DNA from: an uncultured Peptostreptococcaceae bacterium
Lineage (GTDB): Bacteria > Bacillota > Clostridia > Peptostreptococcales > Anaerovoracaceae
DNA length: 39,454 nucleotides
Assembly (NCBI GenBank): GCA_905235115.1
Contig: CAJOKT010000018.1
Coordinates: 1-39,454, forward strand
Direction: 5' to 3'
Within the stretch, counting starts at the first letter, position 1, and the number at the start of each line of letters is the position of its first letter. Under the pieces are notes generated by a model. The model searched no databases and was not told where the DNA came from. It saw nothing but the letters and a program-made list of their open reading frames with translations. A program made the position numbers and the translations under genes. Shown here piece by piece: positions 10,501-18,216 of the stretch.

Positions 10501-13500
10501 TATCCGTCAAGCGGGAAGTTCTCAGGAACTACGTTTGCTGTGGAGTTCACCGTCTCGGACTCGATGTGTGCAGGATCATTATTGCAGATCCTTGTGGCCG
10601 TGCAGGTCTTGTAGTCTGCTGACCATGCGTAAGTAACTTCGCCCCAGCTGTGGCCCTTGGCTGCAACTGTCAGAGTCTTATTCTGTGTCACGAAGGGTTC
10701 CTTGGTGAACTCTGCAGTGTAAGTTGTCACTCCCTCTGTGAGGCAGGTGGGAGCTGTGACAACGGTCGCTGTGGTGTTGACCGTCTCTTCAGCCTTGTGG
10801 TTTGCATCGCGCCGGCATGTGGCAGACGCTGTGACCGTGTTGTTGTCCTCTGTCCATGTGTAGGTAGCTTCACCCCAGTCATGGCCCAGCTTGTCGATCT
10901 TTACCTCTTTGGTCTGGGTCTTGAAGAGATCCTCGACCTTGGTGTTCTGGAACTCAGCCGTGTATACGATCTTGCCGTCCGCATCGCATGTGGCCGCAGT
11001 AGGAACATTGGTTGTATTGCTGGTCTCAACTACGATGTGTGCAGGGTTATTGCCGCATATGGCTACTGCTACGACCTGAGCGTTATCTTCTGACCATGTG
11101 TAGGTCACGTTCCAGTCATGACCGAGTTCCTCTATCGCTGTTTCTTCGAGTGTTGTTTCTTCTGCTCCTTCGGCGTCCCTGAACAGTTTGCCGCAGTTCT
11201 CGCACTCATAATACTCGGTATTGCCTGCTTCTTCGCAGGTCGCGGCCTTTGCTTCGTGTTTGGTCAGGTCATGACCGAAATCGAAGGTAACAGTTGTGGT
11301 GGTGTCATTGATGGAATCGATGAATCCGATGACTCCGCCGAAGATCGCCGTGAGCATTTCCCCGCCGTCGGTCGCATTCTGAACCCCCAGAAGGGAATTC
11401 TTCAGCGTCGCTGTGGCCGGGCTGTCGATGGTTACGGACATGCAGTTACGCTGCCATTCTGCGTAGCTGGTTCCCATATCGAGTCTGGTCCCCTGAGCCA
11501 CATATGCCTTTACTCCGTCGATGGGCTCGTCAGCAGCCTTATACACTACAGCGTCCCTGATGGCTTCGCTGAGTGCCTCTGCCTCGTCAAGATCATCGAT
11601 CTTCAGATCCTTCTCGAAGAGGAGGATCATGTCTTCTGCCTGGATATATGTTCCGGCTTTGATGAGGGCAGAACTGTCCTCATCTCCGGATGTTCCGGCC
11701 TGGATGTTTTGCTCATTTACGATCTCATGCCATACCGCTCTCGCGTTGTCTTCGCTGGCGGGTGTGGCTGTAAAGACTCCTCCGTCCTTTGTGATCGTGT
11801 AGGTCGCGGAATGTCCGCCTTCAACGTAGGTGATGACCGTCGCGCCCTTGAAGTCGCTGAACAGGTTGTCGAGCGTATCCAGTGAGCTGTCCTGAGGATC
11901 GATGCCGGTGCTGAATACTCTCTGGTAGTGTCTCACTCCGTCAACGTTCAGGCTTGCGACATTCTTCATCCAGACGTCGAATGTCATATTGTCCCGTCCG
12001 ACCAGACCCTCGCCGATGGTAAGGACTCCCTGGTAATTGGGATATACGATACCGGTCACCGCACCGGCTGTGTTATTGCTCGCCTTGGATGATACGGAAA
12101 CGGCGAACTTGAAGTCCTGAGATTCCCTGGTGTCAATGTAGGGATCGGCATGGAATGCCGGGTTCGTGAACGTCGGTGTATATGTTGTCACTTCGCCGTT
12201 AAACGGGAAGCCCTGTGCTGAGGTCTCTGCCGTCACCCTGGCATCTTCTTCCTCAACGTGGCTTGGGTCATTTTTGCAGACTCTCTTCGCGTGGCAAGCC
12301 GCGTGGTCCTGTGACCATGTATACTCAGGCTCGCCCCAATCGTGTCCTTGTGCAGGATCAACGATGTCGGTGATCTCGGTTTGTCCCTTATCGTCTGAGA
12401 ACATCTTGCCGCAGTTCTCACATACGTAATACTCGATGGTTCCGTCTGCTGTACATGTGTGAGGTACTGCGTCGACCTTTGTCAGGTCGTGGCCGAAGGA
12501 GAACACTGCCGTGGTGGTCGTGTCATCCATGGCCTCAAGGAATGTGCCGGCGCTTTCGTATGCGGCCAGCAGCATGGAGTTTACGTCGTTTGCGCTCTGG
12601 AACTTGGAAAGTGCAGCCTTCATCTCGGCTGTGGCTTCCATATCGACCGTGATGGACATGCAGTCTCTGGTCCATTCAGCAGTGCTCTGTCCAAGATCAA
12701 GCTTTGTGCCCTGTGCAACATGGATCTTTACGCCGTCGATCTTGTCTTCTTCATCAACGGCCTCATATACTGCTGCATCTTTGATGGCGGCGATCAGGTT
12801 TTCGGTCTGATCCAGGTTATCTATCTCCACATCCTTTTCAGCAAGAAGTATCATGTCTTCGATCTGGATGTATGAACCTGCAGCAATATGAGCTGAGCTG
12901 TCCTCATCATCGTCTGTGCCTGCCGTGATGTTCTCATCATTTACGATCTCATGCCATACTGATCTGGCATTGTTTTCGCTGGCGGGTGTGGCTGTGATGA
13001 CCCTGCCGTCTCTTGTGATCGTGTAAGTTACCGTATGTCCGTCCCGGACTTTGGCTATAACTGTAGCTTCATGGAAATCATTGAACATGTTGGCCACAGT
13101 ATCCAAAGAATGGTTGGCAGGAGCCAATCCTGTGTTGATGGTTCTGATGTAGCTTCTTTCGCCGTCAACGCCCAGGCTCGCCACATTCTTCATCCATACG
13201 CCGACCGTCATGTTGTCCTGGCTTACAAGGCCCTCACCTATTGTGAATACGCCCTGATAGTCATCATAAACGATACCTGTAACTGATCCGACAGTATGGT
13301 CAGTGGCCTCTGATGACACGGAGACCGCAAACTTGTAGTCTCTGCCGTCAGCAGTTACATTTTTGGTCTGTGCCGCAAAACCTTCTTTTGTAAAGGTTGC
13401 TGTGTATGTCTTGACTGTTCCGTTGTATGGGAACGGCATGTCGGCATCCTCTGATGTGGTGCTGACTGTTTCAGTCACGACGTGACTCTCATCGTTGCCG

Positions 13501-15977
13501 CATACCATCGTTGCAGTACAAGTGCTGTTGTCATCTGCCCACTCATATTCGGGAGCACCATAAGCATGTCCGGTGGCAGGGATGTCAGCGACTTCAGCGA
13601 TCTCGTTGGTGCCGGCAGCATCTGAGAACAGTCTGCCGCAGCGTTCGCACTCGTAATATGCGGGGTTGCCGGCCTCAGTGCAGGTCGGATCTTTTGCGGC
13701 ATGTTCCTCCATGTCGTGTCCGAATGCAAAGGTCACTGTTGTAGATGTTTCGTTGATGGAATCTGCGAACCCTGTGATCCCCTTCAGTACGGCCAGCATC
13801 ATATCGTTGGTGTTCTCTGCCGCCTGAAGTTCGGAAAGCGCAGTCTTAAGGTCATCGGCCGCAGCCACGTCTGCTGTGACCGTCAGACAATCTTCGGTCA
13901 CCTTAGCGTAGCTGGTGCTCATGTTGAGGACTGTACCTTTTGCGAGATAAAGCTTGACGCCTTCGATGGTCTCGTCAGCTTCCTTGTATGTAACTGCTCC
14001 GCGGATCGCAGAATTGAGGCTTGTAAGATCGTCCAGGTCGTCCACGACCACGTCGCTGTCCGCAACGAGGATCATGTCCTCCACCTGAAGGTACGAACCT
14101 GCTGCTATAGTGGCGGAGCTGTTGTCTTCCGTTTTGGTTCCGGCTTCGACATGCTGATCGTTGAAGATCTCATGCCATACCGTTCTGGCGTTGTCCTCCC
14201 TGCCGGGGGTGGCAGTGATGACTCTTCCGTTATTTACGATCGTGTATGTTACAGCATGTCCGCCCTCGACCCTGGCGATGACGGTGGCTTCCTCCAGACT
14301 GCTGAACATGTTCTCGACGTAGTTCAGCGAGTGATCCTGGGAAGCCATGCCTGTGTTGAGTGTTCTCTCATAGTGTCTGAGCCCCTCAACGTTAAGGCTG
14401 GCCACGTCTTTCATCCAGACGCCGACAGTCATGTTGTTCTGGTTGACGTTGCCCTCACCTATAGTGAGCACTCCCTGATAGTCAGGATAGACGATTCCTG
14501 TGACGGAACCGGCATGTCCGGTGCTGTCCTTTGAAGACACCTCGATGGCGAACTTGAAGTCCTTGTATGTGCCTGGGTCTACGTATGTCTGAGGCTCAAG
14601 ACCGGCGTGGCTGAATGTTGCCACATACGTTGTGACGATGCCTTCGAAGGGGAAGGTGTTGGCGGATTCTGTTGCTGCAGCAGTAACTGTCTCAGCATCG
14701 ACAAATCCGCAGTCAACGCATGTTCTGGCCGCTGTGCATTCCGAGTGATCCTCTGACCACTTGTACTCGGCATCGCCATAGTTATGATCGAAGGAGAAAT
14801 ACACGTTGGTCGTGGAGTTGTTCATCTTGGTCAGGAAAGCTGCCGCAAACTCCGCAGCTGCATTGACCATCGCGTCGGTATCCTGAGCAAGCTGCAGGTT
14901 GGAAAGAGCAGTCTTCATGTCACCTGACACGGCAAGATCAGGCATAGCTACGGTCATGCATTCTTTCTTGACCTTGGCGTATGTGGTCCCGAGATTCAGT
15001 TCGGTTCCATGAGCGAGGTGTACTTTGACTCCATCGATCGTGCTGCCGGCTGCCTTGTACTCCACCGCTCCGCGAATGGCTGCACTGAGGGCAGTCATAT
15101 TGTCCAGATTATCAACATCGATATCGCTGTTGGCAATAAGGATCATGTCTTCGACCTGGATATATGAACCTGCAGTGATAAGAGCCGAGCTGTCCTCGTT
15201 GTTGTCGAGTCCCGATTCAACGTTCGCATCATTTACGATCGCATGCCATACGGCATTGGCGTTATCGTAAGTATCCGGTTCAGCAGTGATAACATTCCCG
15301 TTTTTAACTATGAAATAGTTTACGGTCTTGCCTTCTGCGTGACCGATCACCGTGGCTCTGTCAAATGAATTGAACAATCCTGTTATCTGAGAGACCGGGT
15401 TATCATTCGTGGCATCCATGCCCGTCGCTATATTTCTCACATAGCTTCTGACCGAAGTGATCCCCAGGCTTGCAACATTCTGCATCCATACCTGGACCTT
15501 CATGTTGCTCCTGTGAACGTAACCGTCGTGGATAACGATCTCTCCCTTGTATGTGTCGTATACTGTTCCCGTGACGTAACCCGCCTCATCCAAAGAATGG
15601 TATTTTGGTGTCGATGATACCAGCACCATAAATTTGGCGTTATCGGGTATAGTCACTGCTTCGGGATTTTTTGCGGGAGCTGCCGGCGCTGGTTCCTCTG
15701 CCTGTGCTTCAGGGACCGTTTCCGGCTCTGTGACGTCTGCGGCCGGCTCAGGTTCGGCGTCTGTCACGCCCGGTTCCTCAGTCTCCTTTAGATCAGATGC
15801 GGGTTCCTCCGTTTCTGAACCCTCCCGAAGATCCACTGATGGATCTGTGACCTCTTCGGTCACGTCCTGGACTTCATAAGATCCAAGATCCGCCGCAAAT
15901 GCGACCGTCGGTGTGAACGTCATCAGCATCGACAGCGACAGCAGGATCGTTATGAGTTTCTTTACAAATTTCTCCAT
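4596..15977 (-). CDS. Giant secreted cell-wall protein: six ~290-aa modules, Cys-containing repeats, three C-terminal CWB2 repeats
   Basis: 3793 residues, uninterrupted. The start is ATG with GAAAGGA seven bases upstream. Residues 1-28 are a signal peptide (basic MEKFVKK, hydrophobic core, AFA|A cleavage). Residues ~30-110 are an E/P/A-rich linker. Six homologous modules start near residues 112, 472, 877, 1286, 1852 and 2696. Core motifs are VTGIVYPDYQGVL, NMTVGVWMKNVASLGVDG, a conserved NARSVWHEIVN and AGSYIQIEDMILLAE, ending in TTTTVxFSFGHDLT. Between them are ~70-residue units (GHDWGEPTYTWSED...CTAxxxCxxDxxH) and CxxC units (YYECENCGKLFSDA). Residues ~3485-3793 hold three CWB2 (PF04122) repeats (RIYGKNRYKTA, RLDGTDRFETN, RTGGKNRYETS), the non-covalent wall anchor known from clostridial S-layer proteins. 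The likely role is an S-layer-associated adhesin or stalk. The six-fold module matches no family I can name. Confidence 0.92.
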   Translation of the reverse strand: MEKFVKKLITILLSLSMLMTFTPTVAFAADLGSYEVQDVTEEVTDPSVDLREGSETEEPASDLKETEEPGVTDAEPEPAADVTEPETVPEAQAEEPAPAAPAKNPEAVTIPDNAKFMVLVSSTPKYHSLDEAGYVTGTVYDTYKGEIVIHDGYVHRSNMKVQVWMQNVASLGITSVRSYVRNIATGMDATNDNPVSQITGLFNSFDRATVIGHAEGKTVNYFIVKNGNVITAEPDTYDNANAVWHAIVNDANVESGLDNNEDSSALITAGSYIQVEDMILIANSDIDVDNLDNMTALSAAIRGAVEYKAAGSTIDGVKVHLAHGTELNLGTTYAKVKKECMTVAMPDLAVSGDMKTALSNLQLAQDTDAMVNAAAEFAAAFLTKMNNSTTNVYFSFDHNYGDAEYKWSEDHSECTAARTCVDCGFVDAETVTAAATESANTFPFEGIVTTYVATFSHAGLEPQTYVDPGTYKDFKFAIEVSSKDSTGHAGSVTGIVYPDYQGVLTIGEGNVNQNNMTVGVWMKDVASLNVEGLRHYERTLNTGMASQDHSLNYVENMFSSLEEATVIARVEGGHAVTYTIVNNGRVITATPGREDNARTVWHEIFNDQHVEAGTKTEDNSSATIAAGSYLQVEDMILVADSDVVVDDLDDLTSLNSAIRGAVTYKEADETIEGVKLYLAKGTVLNMSTSYAKVTEDCLTVTADVAAADDLKTALSELQAAENTNDMMLAVLKGITGFADSINETSTTVTFAFGHDMEEHAAKDPTCTEAGNPAYYECERCGRLFSDAAGTNEIAEVADIPATGHAYGAPEYEWADDNSTCTATMVCGNDESHVVTETVSTTSEDADMPFPYNGTVKTYTATFTKEGFAAQTKNVTADGRDYKFAVSVSSEATDHTVGSVTGIVYDDYQGVFTIGEGLVSQDNMTVGVWMKNVASLGVDGERSYIRTINTGLAPANHSLDTVANMFNDFHEATVIAKVRDGHTVTYTITRDGRVITATPASENNARSVWHEIVNDENITAGTDDDEDSSAHIAAGSYIQIEDMILLAEKDVEIDNLDQTENLIAAIKDAAVYEAVDEEDKIDGVKIHVAQGTKLDLGQSTAEWTRDCMSITVDMEATAEMKAALSKFQSANDVNSMLLAAYESAGTFLEAMDDTTTTAVFSFGHDLTKVDAVPHTCTADGTIEYYVCENCGKMFSDDKGQTEITDIVDPAQGHDWGEPEYTWSQDHAACHAKRVCKNDPSHVEEEDARVTAETSAQGFPFNGEVTTYTPTFTNPAFHADPYIDTRESQDFKFAVSVSSKASNNTAGAVTGIVYPNYQGVLTIGEGLVGRDNMTFDVWMKNVASLNVDGVRHYQRVFSTGIDPQDSSLDTLDNLFSDFKGATVITYVEGGHSATYTITKDGGVFTATPASEDNARAVWHEIVNEQNIQAGTSGDEDSSALIKAGTYIQAEDMILLFEKDLKIDDLDEAEALSEAIRDAVVYKAADEPIDGVKAYVAQGTRLDMGTSYAEWQRNCMSVTIDSPATATLKNSLLGVQNATDGGEMLTAIFGGVIGFIDSINDTTTTVTFDFGHDLTKHEAKAATCEEAGNTEYYECENCGKLFRDAEGAEETTLEETAIEELGHDWNVTYTWSEDNAQVVAVAICGNNPAHIVVETSNTTNVPTAATCDADGKIVYTAEFQNTKVEDLFKTQTKEVKIDKLGHDWGEATYTWTEDNNTVTASATCRRDANHKAEETVNTTATVVTAPTCLTEGVTTYTAEFTKEPFVTQNKTLTVAAKGHSWGEVTYAWSADYKTCTATRICNNDPAHIESETVNSTANVVPENFPLDGYTTTYTAEFSNPDFADQTSGPIPTASHDYKFAVSVSSGASDNTVGSVTGIVYPNYQGVLSINGEKVNSGNVTVGFWMKNVESLGVDGERSYVRSLTTGMAANDYPLSMVEALFSELHEATVIAKVEGKHSVTYTVVNEGKKITATPASENNARSVWHEIVNTDNIDYGTDTSDDSSALIKAGSYIQIEDMILLAEKDVTVDDLDKLDELNAAVRDAVVYKTADKSIEGVKIYVAQGTRIDMGTSYASWKQNCMSVTADVAATQEMKDALQALKNSTDTNGMLKAVFAGISEFCGAIDDTTTTVVFSFGHDLTKVDAAAHTCTEDGNIEYYVCENCGKLFSDAAGETEITDIIDPSEGHDWVVQEYVWAEDNSTVTATAICKNDSTHVITETVNTTPEETEATCETAGKTVYTAELRNTEVAGLFETQTKEVDIPAIGHDWGEPTYIWAEDYSTCTATRVCKRDAGHIETKTVETTTETVDPTATENGKTTYTADFDEPFEDQIHEVVLPATGYHYDEPTYEWSADNSTVTGTAVCREDTDQNVVETVNTTMTWKDGKEANCTEGGTQIFVSSAFASELFTVQTREVEVPALGHDLVKHDAKDPTCTAEGNIEYYECSRCGLLFSDAEGTTQIEAAATAVDATGHKWGITYTWAENKDKVVGVAICENDPTHIAVDYAVPTSKVTTAATCDEAGVTTFTAVFTKEPFTVQTATEPIEATGHDWGTATYTWTEDHKCIAEAVCRNDATHVQAENATVTEAITTAATCEGEGIRTYTATFTKEPFVTQTSTESVASPGHDWNAPTYTWSSDFTTCTAERVCKRDASHIETQTVTSVPNTVYDDFPYDGFTTTYTATFTNPAFETQTKTTETESRDYKFAFEIASTAQNGTEGSVTGIVYPDYQGVLSINGDYVSKDNVTVGFWMKNVASLGVDGVRHYERSLNTGMEASNSSLNVVEMLFAGLHEATVIGKVEGGHSVTYTITNEGRVITADPASENNARSVWHEIVNDENIDYGTKADEDSSAIIKAGSYIQIEDKILLAEKDVTVDNLNDLEALEAGIRDAVVYKTADKTIEGVKVYIAEGTILNMGNSYASWKQNCMSITADVAATQEMKDALQGLKDATDVNGMMTAIFTGISEFCGAIDDTATTVVFSFGHKLTAHEAVAATCEDTGMIAYWECENCGKLFSDEAAETEITEDDLETEALGHLWGEPTYTWSEDFSTCTATRVCERDANHVETKTVETTAVTVDPTATENGKTTYTADFDEPFEDQTHEVVLPATGHEWGDPTYTWSEDNGTVTATLPCTDDPTLTVTETVETTWEWVEGKEATCAEPGEKIYTAHFGNTRFEDQTKTVAVEALGHDWGEPTYAWATDHSACTATSVCKRDESHILTENATITSEVTKAATCETAGEKTYTATFANTAVEGLFETQTATEAIPATGHDWGTPVYTWSENLDKVVAVVICSNNPGHIIIETATVTSAVTDPACETAGATVYTAVFENEQFETQTKTVEIPATGHDWGEATYEWSADKTTCTATAVCKNDATHILTENGKITSEDTTPATCEEDGLRTYTATFENECFETQTTTAVIAALGHDWDTENIVFTWSDDHTTCTATFTCKRDETHKMTLDCEVTSETVGNETTYTATVTFEGEEFTDEAVVDGVLRIYGKNRYKTALKVADYYKEIEKLDKFQAVVIATGANFPDALTGADLAIRRHAPLIMIDKSSAAEVTAYVKANLDPNGKVYVLGGQGAVEDAWVSDLMTYDFTRLDGTDRFETNLSILRELEVKSGDLFICTGMQFADALSSSAIDMPILIVGGKLTENQKTFLNAGSNWNFHLVGGEGAVSAEMEAELADYGTVVDRTGGKNRYETSTALAKKFVPSATQAVLAVGDNYPDGLCGGPVAYLMDAPIILSGTRGAMCGEGIKYAAEQHIYAGIVLGGPSDVMINDPTVRLTFSMGEEDEVIVYRPE
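7030..15645 (-). repeat. Six diverged copies of a ~290-residue module within the giant surface gene
   Basis: Approximate copy positions (gene order): 15645-14785, 14560-13710, 13345-12490, 12119-11265, 10425-9570, 7893-7040. Copies 2-6 are clearly more alike than copy 1, which keeps the layout but varies the motifs (VTGTVYDTYKGEIVIHDG). Spacing grows toward the C-terminus, with more Cys-type linker units between copies 4-5 and 5-6 and after copy 6. The repeats are in-frame protein repeats, not CRISPR or mobile DNA. Confidence 0.85.
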
Positions 15978-16084
15978 TAAACTGTCCTTTCATAACCTAT
16001 ACGATATTTTACCTTGGGCAACAACCCTGAAATGATCAGCATAAATACTTGAGCCAAGTGTCATGGGACACTAATCGACGGGAC

Positions 16085-16225
16085 AAAAAATCTCCCGCCT
16101 GTTTCAATACGAGCAATAAAAAATTACTGTTTGACAGATCAGGAGATTTGGTCTTTCGTGCTGTTTGTCGGTCGAACGTGGGCCGGGAAGCCCTGTCCTA
16201 TTCATTCGTCCCCCACTCTCTCCTG
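16085..16225 (-). promoter_or_regulatory. Leader RNA with alternative anti-terminator and terminator hairpins (riboswitch/attenuator-like, class unknown)
   Basis: On the minus strand CAGGAGA (16225-16219) can pair perfectly with TCTCCTG (16146-16140), closing a ~73-nt structured region. That region holds an internal GTGGG/CCCAC pair and a GGGC/GCCC pair. The same TCTCCTG lies within AAATCTCCTG (16149-16140), which pairs over ten base pairs (one G-U) with CGGGAGATTT (16097-16088). The pairing is followed by a U-run (16090-16085), making an intrinsic terminator. The two pairings exclude each other. The giant surface gene starts about 107 bases downstream. I could not match the aptamer-like part to c-di-GMP, glycine, SAM, THF or other consensus motifs. 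A TAAAAT -10-like element lies at the 5' edge, but no convincing -35 was found. Confidence 0.55.
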
Positions 16226-16344
16226 TATTTTACTACAATCAGAGCGCAATGCAATACCCATTGTCCCGAATAAGCATTATTAATTTTTACAATCCGTGCT
16301 ATAATCACATTTTTTGCGCAAATATTTGTACCCTCATATAAATC

Positions 16345-16370
16345 CGGGGCGGATCTTTCGATCCGCCCCG
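16345..16370 (-). terminator. Hairpin terminator after the ACT-domain gene
   Basis: CGGGGCGGATC, loop GAAA (minus strand), GATCCGCCCCG: an 11-bp perfect stem ten bases beyond the stop codon, followed on the minus strand by the U-containing GATTTATAT. The tract is weak, but position and stem strength fit an intrinsic terminator. The interval 16226-16344 holds nothing else I recognise. Confidence 0.7.
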
Positions 16371-16380
16371 CAGGTACCCT

Positions 16381-16812
16381 CTATATTTTCATTACTTCTT
16401 CTTGTGTTATCAGCGGAACTCCGCTTTCGCGGAGTGCTTTTTCGCCGGCGGTCGCGTCGCCCACTCTTATGATCGCACAGGCTTCCTCTCCGGTCCGGAT
16501 GACGAATGCATATGTGTATTCGATGTCAATACCGGCGTCCATGAGGATCTCCAGCACCTTCGCGAAGCCTCCCGGCACGTCCGCAGCCTGACAGGCGATG
16601 ACGTCGGTGACAGAATAGACCGTCTCCGAAGCCTTCAGCGCCTCCTCCACTGCATCGTTGTCATCCACGATTATCCTGAGAATGCCGAAGTCCCCGGTAT
16701 CAGCGATGGTCATGGCCCTGAGGCCCACGCCCTTCCCTGCCAGGTCCTCAAGGACCTTTGCCAGGGCGCCGCGCTTGTTTTCCACAAATACTGAGATCTG
16801 TTTGACAGACAT
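16381..16812 (-). CDS. Tandem ACT-domain amino-acid-binding protein
   Basis: 143 residues with two ACT domains: residues ~3-66 (KQISVFVENKRGALAKVLEDLAGKGV) and ~70-140 (the PGGFAKVLEILMDAGIDIEYTY stretch). The GALA and GGFAKVL motifs mark the first helix of each ACT fold, where small ligands such as amino acids bind. There is no catalytic domain, so it is a stand-alone sensor or regulatory subunit. The RBS is AAGGAGG before the ATG. It lies 22 bases after the phenylacetate-CoA ligase gene. This ligase-ACT pairing is common in anaerobes that ferment aromatic amino acids, where it often accompanies indolepyruvate:ferredoxin oxidoreductase, which is absent here. It probably senses an aromatic amino acid or its product; the ligand is inferred. 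Confidence 0.85.
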   Translation of the reverse strand: MSVKQISVFVENKRGALAKVLEDLAGKGVGLRAMTIADTGDFGILRIIVDDNDAVEEALKASETVYSVTDVIACQAADVPGGFAKVLEILMDAGIDIEYTYAFVIRTGEEACAIIRVGDATAGEKALRESGVPLITQEEVMKI

Positions 16813-16834
16813 TTTTTCCTCCTTCTGCTGCGGA

Positions 16835-18145
16835 TCAGTCGTGCAGCTTGCGGTTATCTATGACTCTGACGGCCTTGCCCTCACTGCGGGCGATGGATCT
16901 GGGCGCCACCAGGTGGACCCTTGGAGTGATGCCCAGCATGGTCTTTATGGCCTGAGCCAGCCTCGCGGTCTCGCGCTCCATATCCTTCACCACATCGGAG
17001 AAGGTCCCCTCTGACATCTCAACGTTGACGTCGAGAGTATCGGTGTTGTTCTCTCTTCCGACTATTATCTGATAGTTTGGCGCGTAGCCCTCGTTCAAAA
17101 GCACCGTCTCGATCTGGGACGGGAACACGTTGACGCCCCTTATGATCAACATGTCGTCGGAGCGGCCCATAGGCTTCTTCATCTTCACGAAGGTCCGGCC
17201 GCAGGGGCATGGCTCCACGCTTAGCATGGTGATGTCCCTCGTCCTGTATCTTAACAGCGGAAAGGCCTCTTTGTCCAGCGATGTCAGCACAAGTTCTCCG
17301 GTGGCTCCCAGGGGAAGCACCTCGCCGGTGTCCGGGTCGATGATCTCAGCCGCAAAATGGTCTTCATTGATATGCATGCCTGTCTGCTCTTCGCACTCGA
17401 AAGCCACGCCCGGCCCGGAGGTCTCCGTCAGCCCGTAAATATCATAAGCCTTGATGCCCAGTGCCTCCTCGATCCCCCGGCGCATCTCCTCAGTCCATGG
17501 TTCCGCTCCGAAGATCCCCGCCTTAAGAGAGTTGTCCTCAGGCTTGTAGCCTTTTTCCTTCAGTGACTCCCCTATGAAGGCCGCGTATGACGGAGTGCAG
17601 CAGAGGATGGTCGCCTTCAGGTCCATCATGAACTGGATCTGCCGGTCGGTGTTCCCCGATGACATTGGAAGAGTCAGACATCCTACTTTGTGGGAGCCCC
17701 CGTTCAGCCCCGCGCCTCCGGTAAAAAGCCCGAAGCCGTAGGCGATCTGGCACACATCCTCATCTGTCCCGCCTGCGGCCACTATGGCCCTGGCGCAGCA
17801 ATCATCCCAGATGTCGATGTCCTCCTGTGTGTAGAAGGCCACCACCCTGCGGCCCGTGGTCCCCGACGTGGAATGGATCCTGACGCAGTTTTTCAGGTCC
17901 GTCCCTAAAAGCCCGTAGGGGTACTGGAGCCTCAGGTCCTCCTTGCTGATGAAGGGAAGCTTGTGCAGGTCATCGATGCCCCGGATGTCTTCTGGCGTGA
18001 CCCCTTTCTGCTCCATCAGCCCTCTGTAATACGGGACGTGCTCCCATACATGTCTTACCTGCCTGACCAGTCTCTCGCTCTGGAGCGCCTTAAGCTCCTC
18101 CCTGGACATGGTCTCGTACTCTCGCTGATAATAATTGTTCGACAC
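16835..18145 (-). CDS. paaK: Phenylacetate-CoA ligase family (PaaK-type adenylate-forming enzyme)
   Basis: I place the start at GTG 18145 (436 aa, VSNNYYQREYETMSREEL). GAGGG lies eight bases upstream, and the start region YYxxEYETMSRE is typical for the family. An upstream ATG at 18214 has no RBS and would add an A/T-rich tail. The AMP-binding domain carries the P-loop STSGTTGRR (92-100), the YGLTETSGPG adenine-binding motif and YRTRDI. A C-terminal AMP-binding_C_2-type domain follows (GRSDDMLIIRGVNVFPSQIE). It activates aryl acids such as phenylacetate or indoleacetate to acyl-CoA using ATP, in the cytosol. In anaerobic amino-acid fermenters it often works in reverse or together with 2-oxoacid oxidoreductases. 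It forms a two-gene operon with the ACT protein. The exact acid substrate cannot be told from sequence. Confidence 0.88.
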   Translation of the reverse strand: MSNNYYQREYETMSREELKALQSERLVRQVRHVWEHVPYYRGLMEQKGVTPEDIRGIDDLHKLPFISKEDLRLQYPYGLLGTDLKNCVRIHSTSGTTGRRVVAFYTQEDIDIWDDCCARAIVAAGGTDEDVCQIAYGFGLFTGGAGLNGGSHKVGCLTLPMSSGNTDRQIQFMMDLKATILCCTPSYAAFIGESLKEKGYKPEDNSLKAGIFGAEPWTEEMRRGIEEALGIKAYDIYGLTETSGPGVAFECEEQTGMHINEDHFAAEIIDPDTGEVLPLGATGELVLTSLDKEAFPLLRYRTRDITMLSVEPCPCGRTFVKMKKPMGRSDDMLIIRGVNVFPSQIETVLLNEGYAPNYQIIVGRENNTDTLDVNVEMSEGTFSDVVKDMERETARLAQAIKTMLGITPRVHLVAPRSIARSEGKAVRVIDNRKLHD

Positions 18146-18216
18146 TTTTTCTACCCTCTTATACTTTTTTGTTATTCCCTGACGCCTTTCTTTCGGCGCA
18201 AAAAATATATACAACC

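Noticed and set aside
7030-15645. Possible CRISPR or satellite array
   Set aside because: Repeat units are long, diverged, in frame and encode conserved protein motifs; no short identical repeat/spacer pattern.
4596-15977. Many 60-277-residue plus-strand frames such as 13701-14534, 11118-11885 and 5727-6350
   Set aside because: All lie opposite the giant surface gene, start at matching points of each module and have no RBS; they mirror the protein repeats.
15978-16250. Cyclic-di-GMP (GEMM) or SAM riboswitch before the surface gene
   Set aside because: Short similarities such as ACAGGGC were seen, but the conserved cores of those classes are missing; kept as unknown class.
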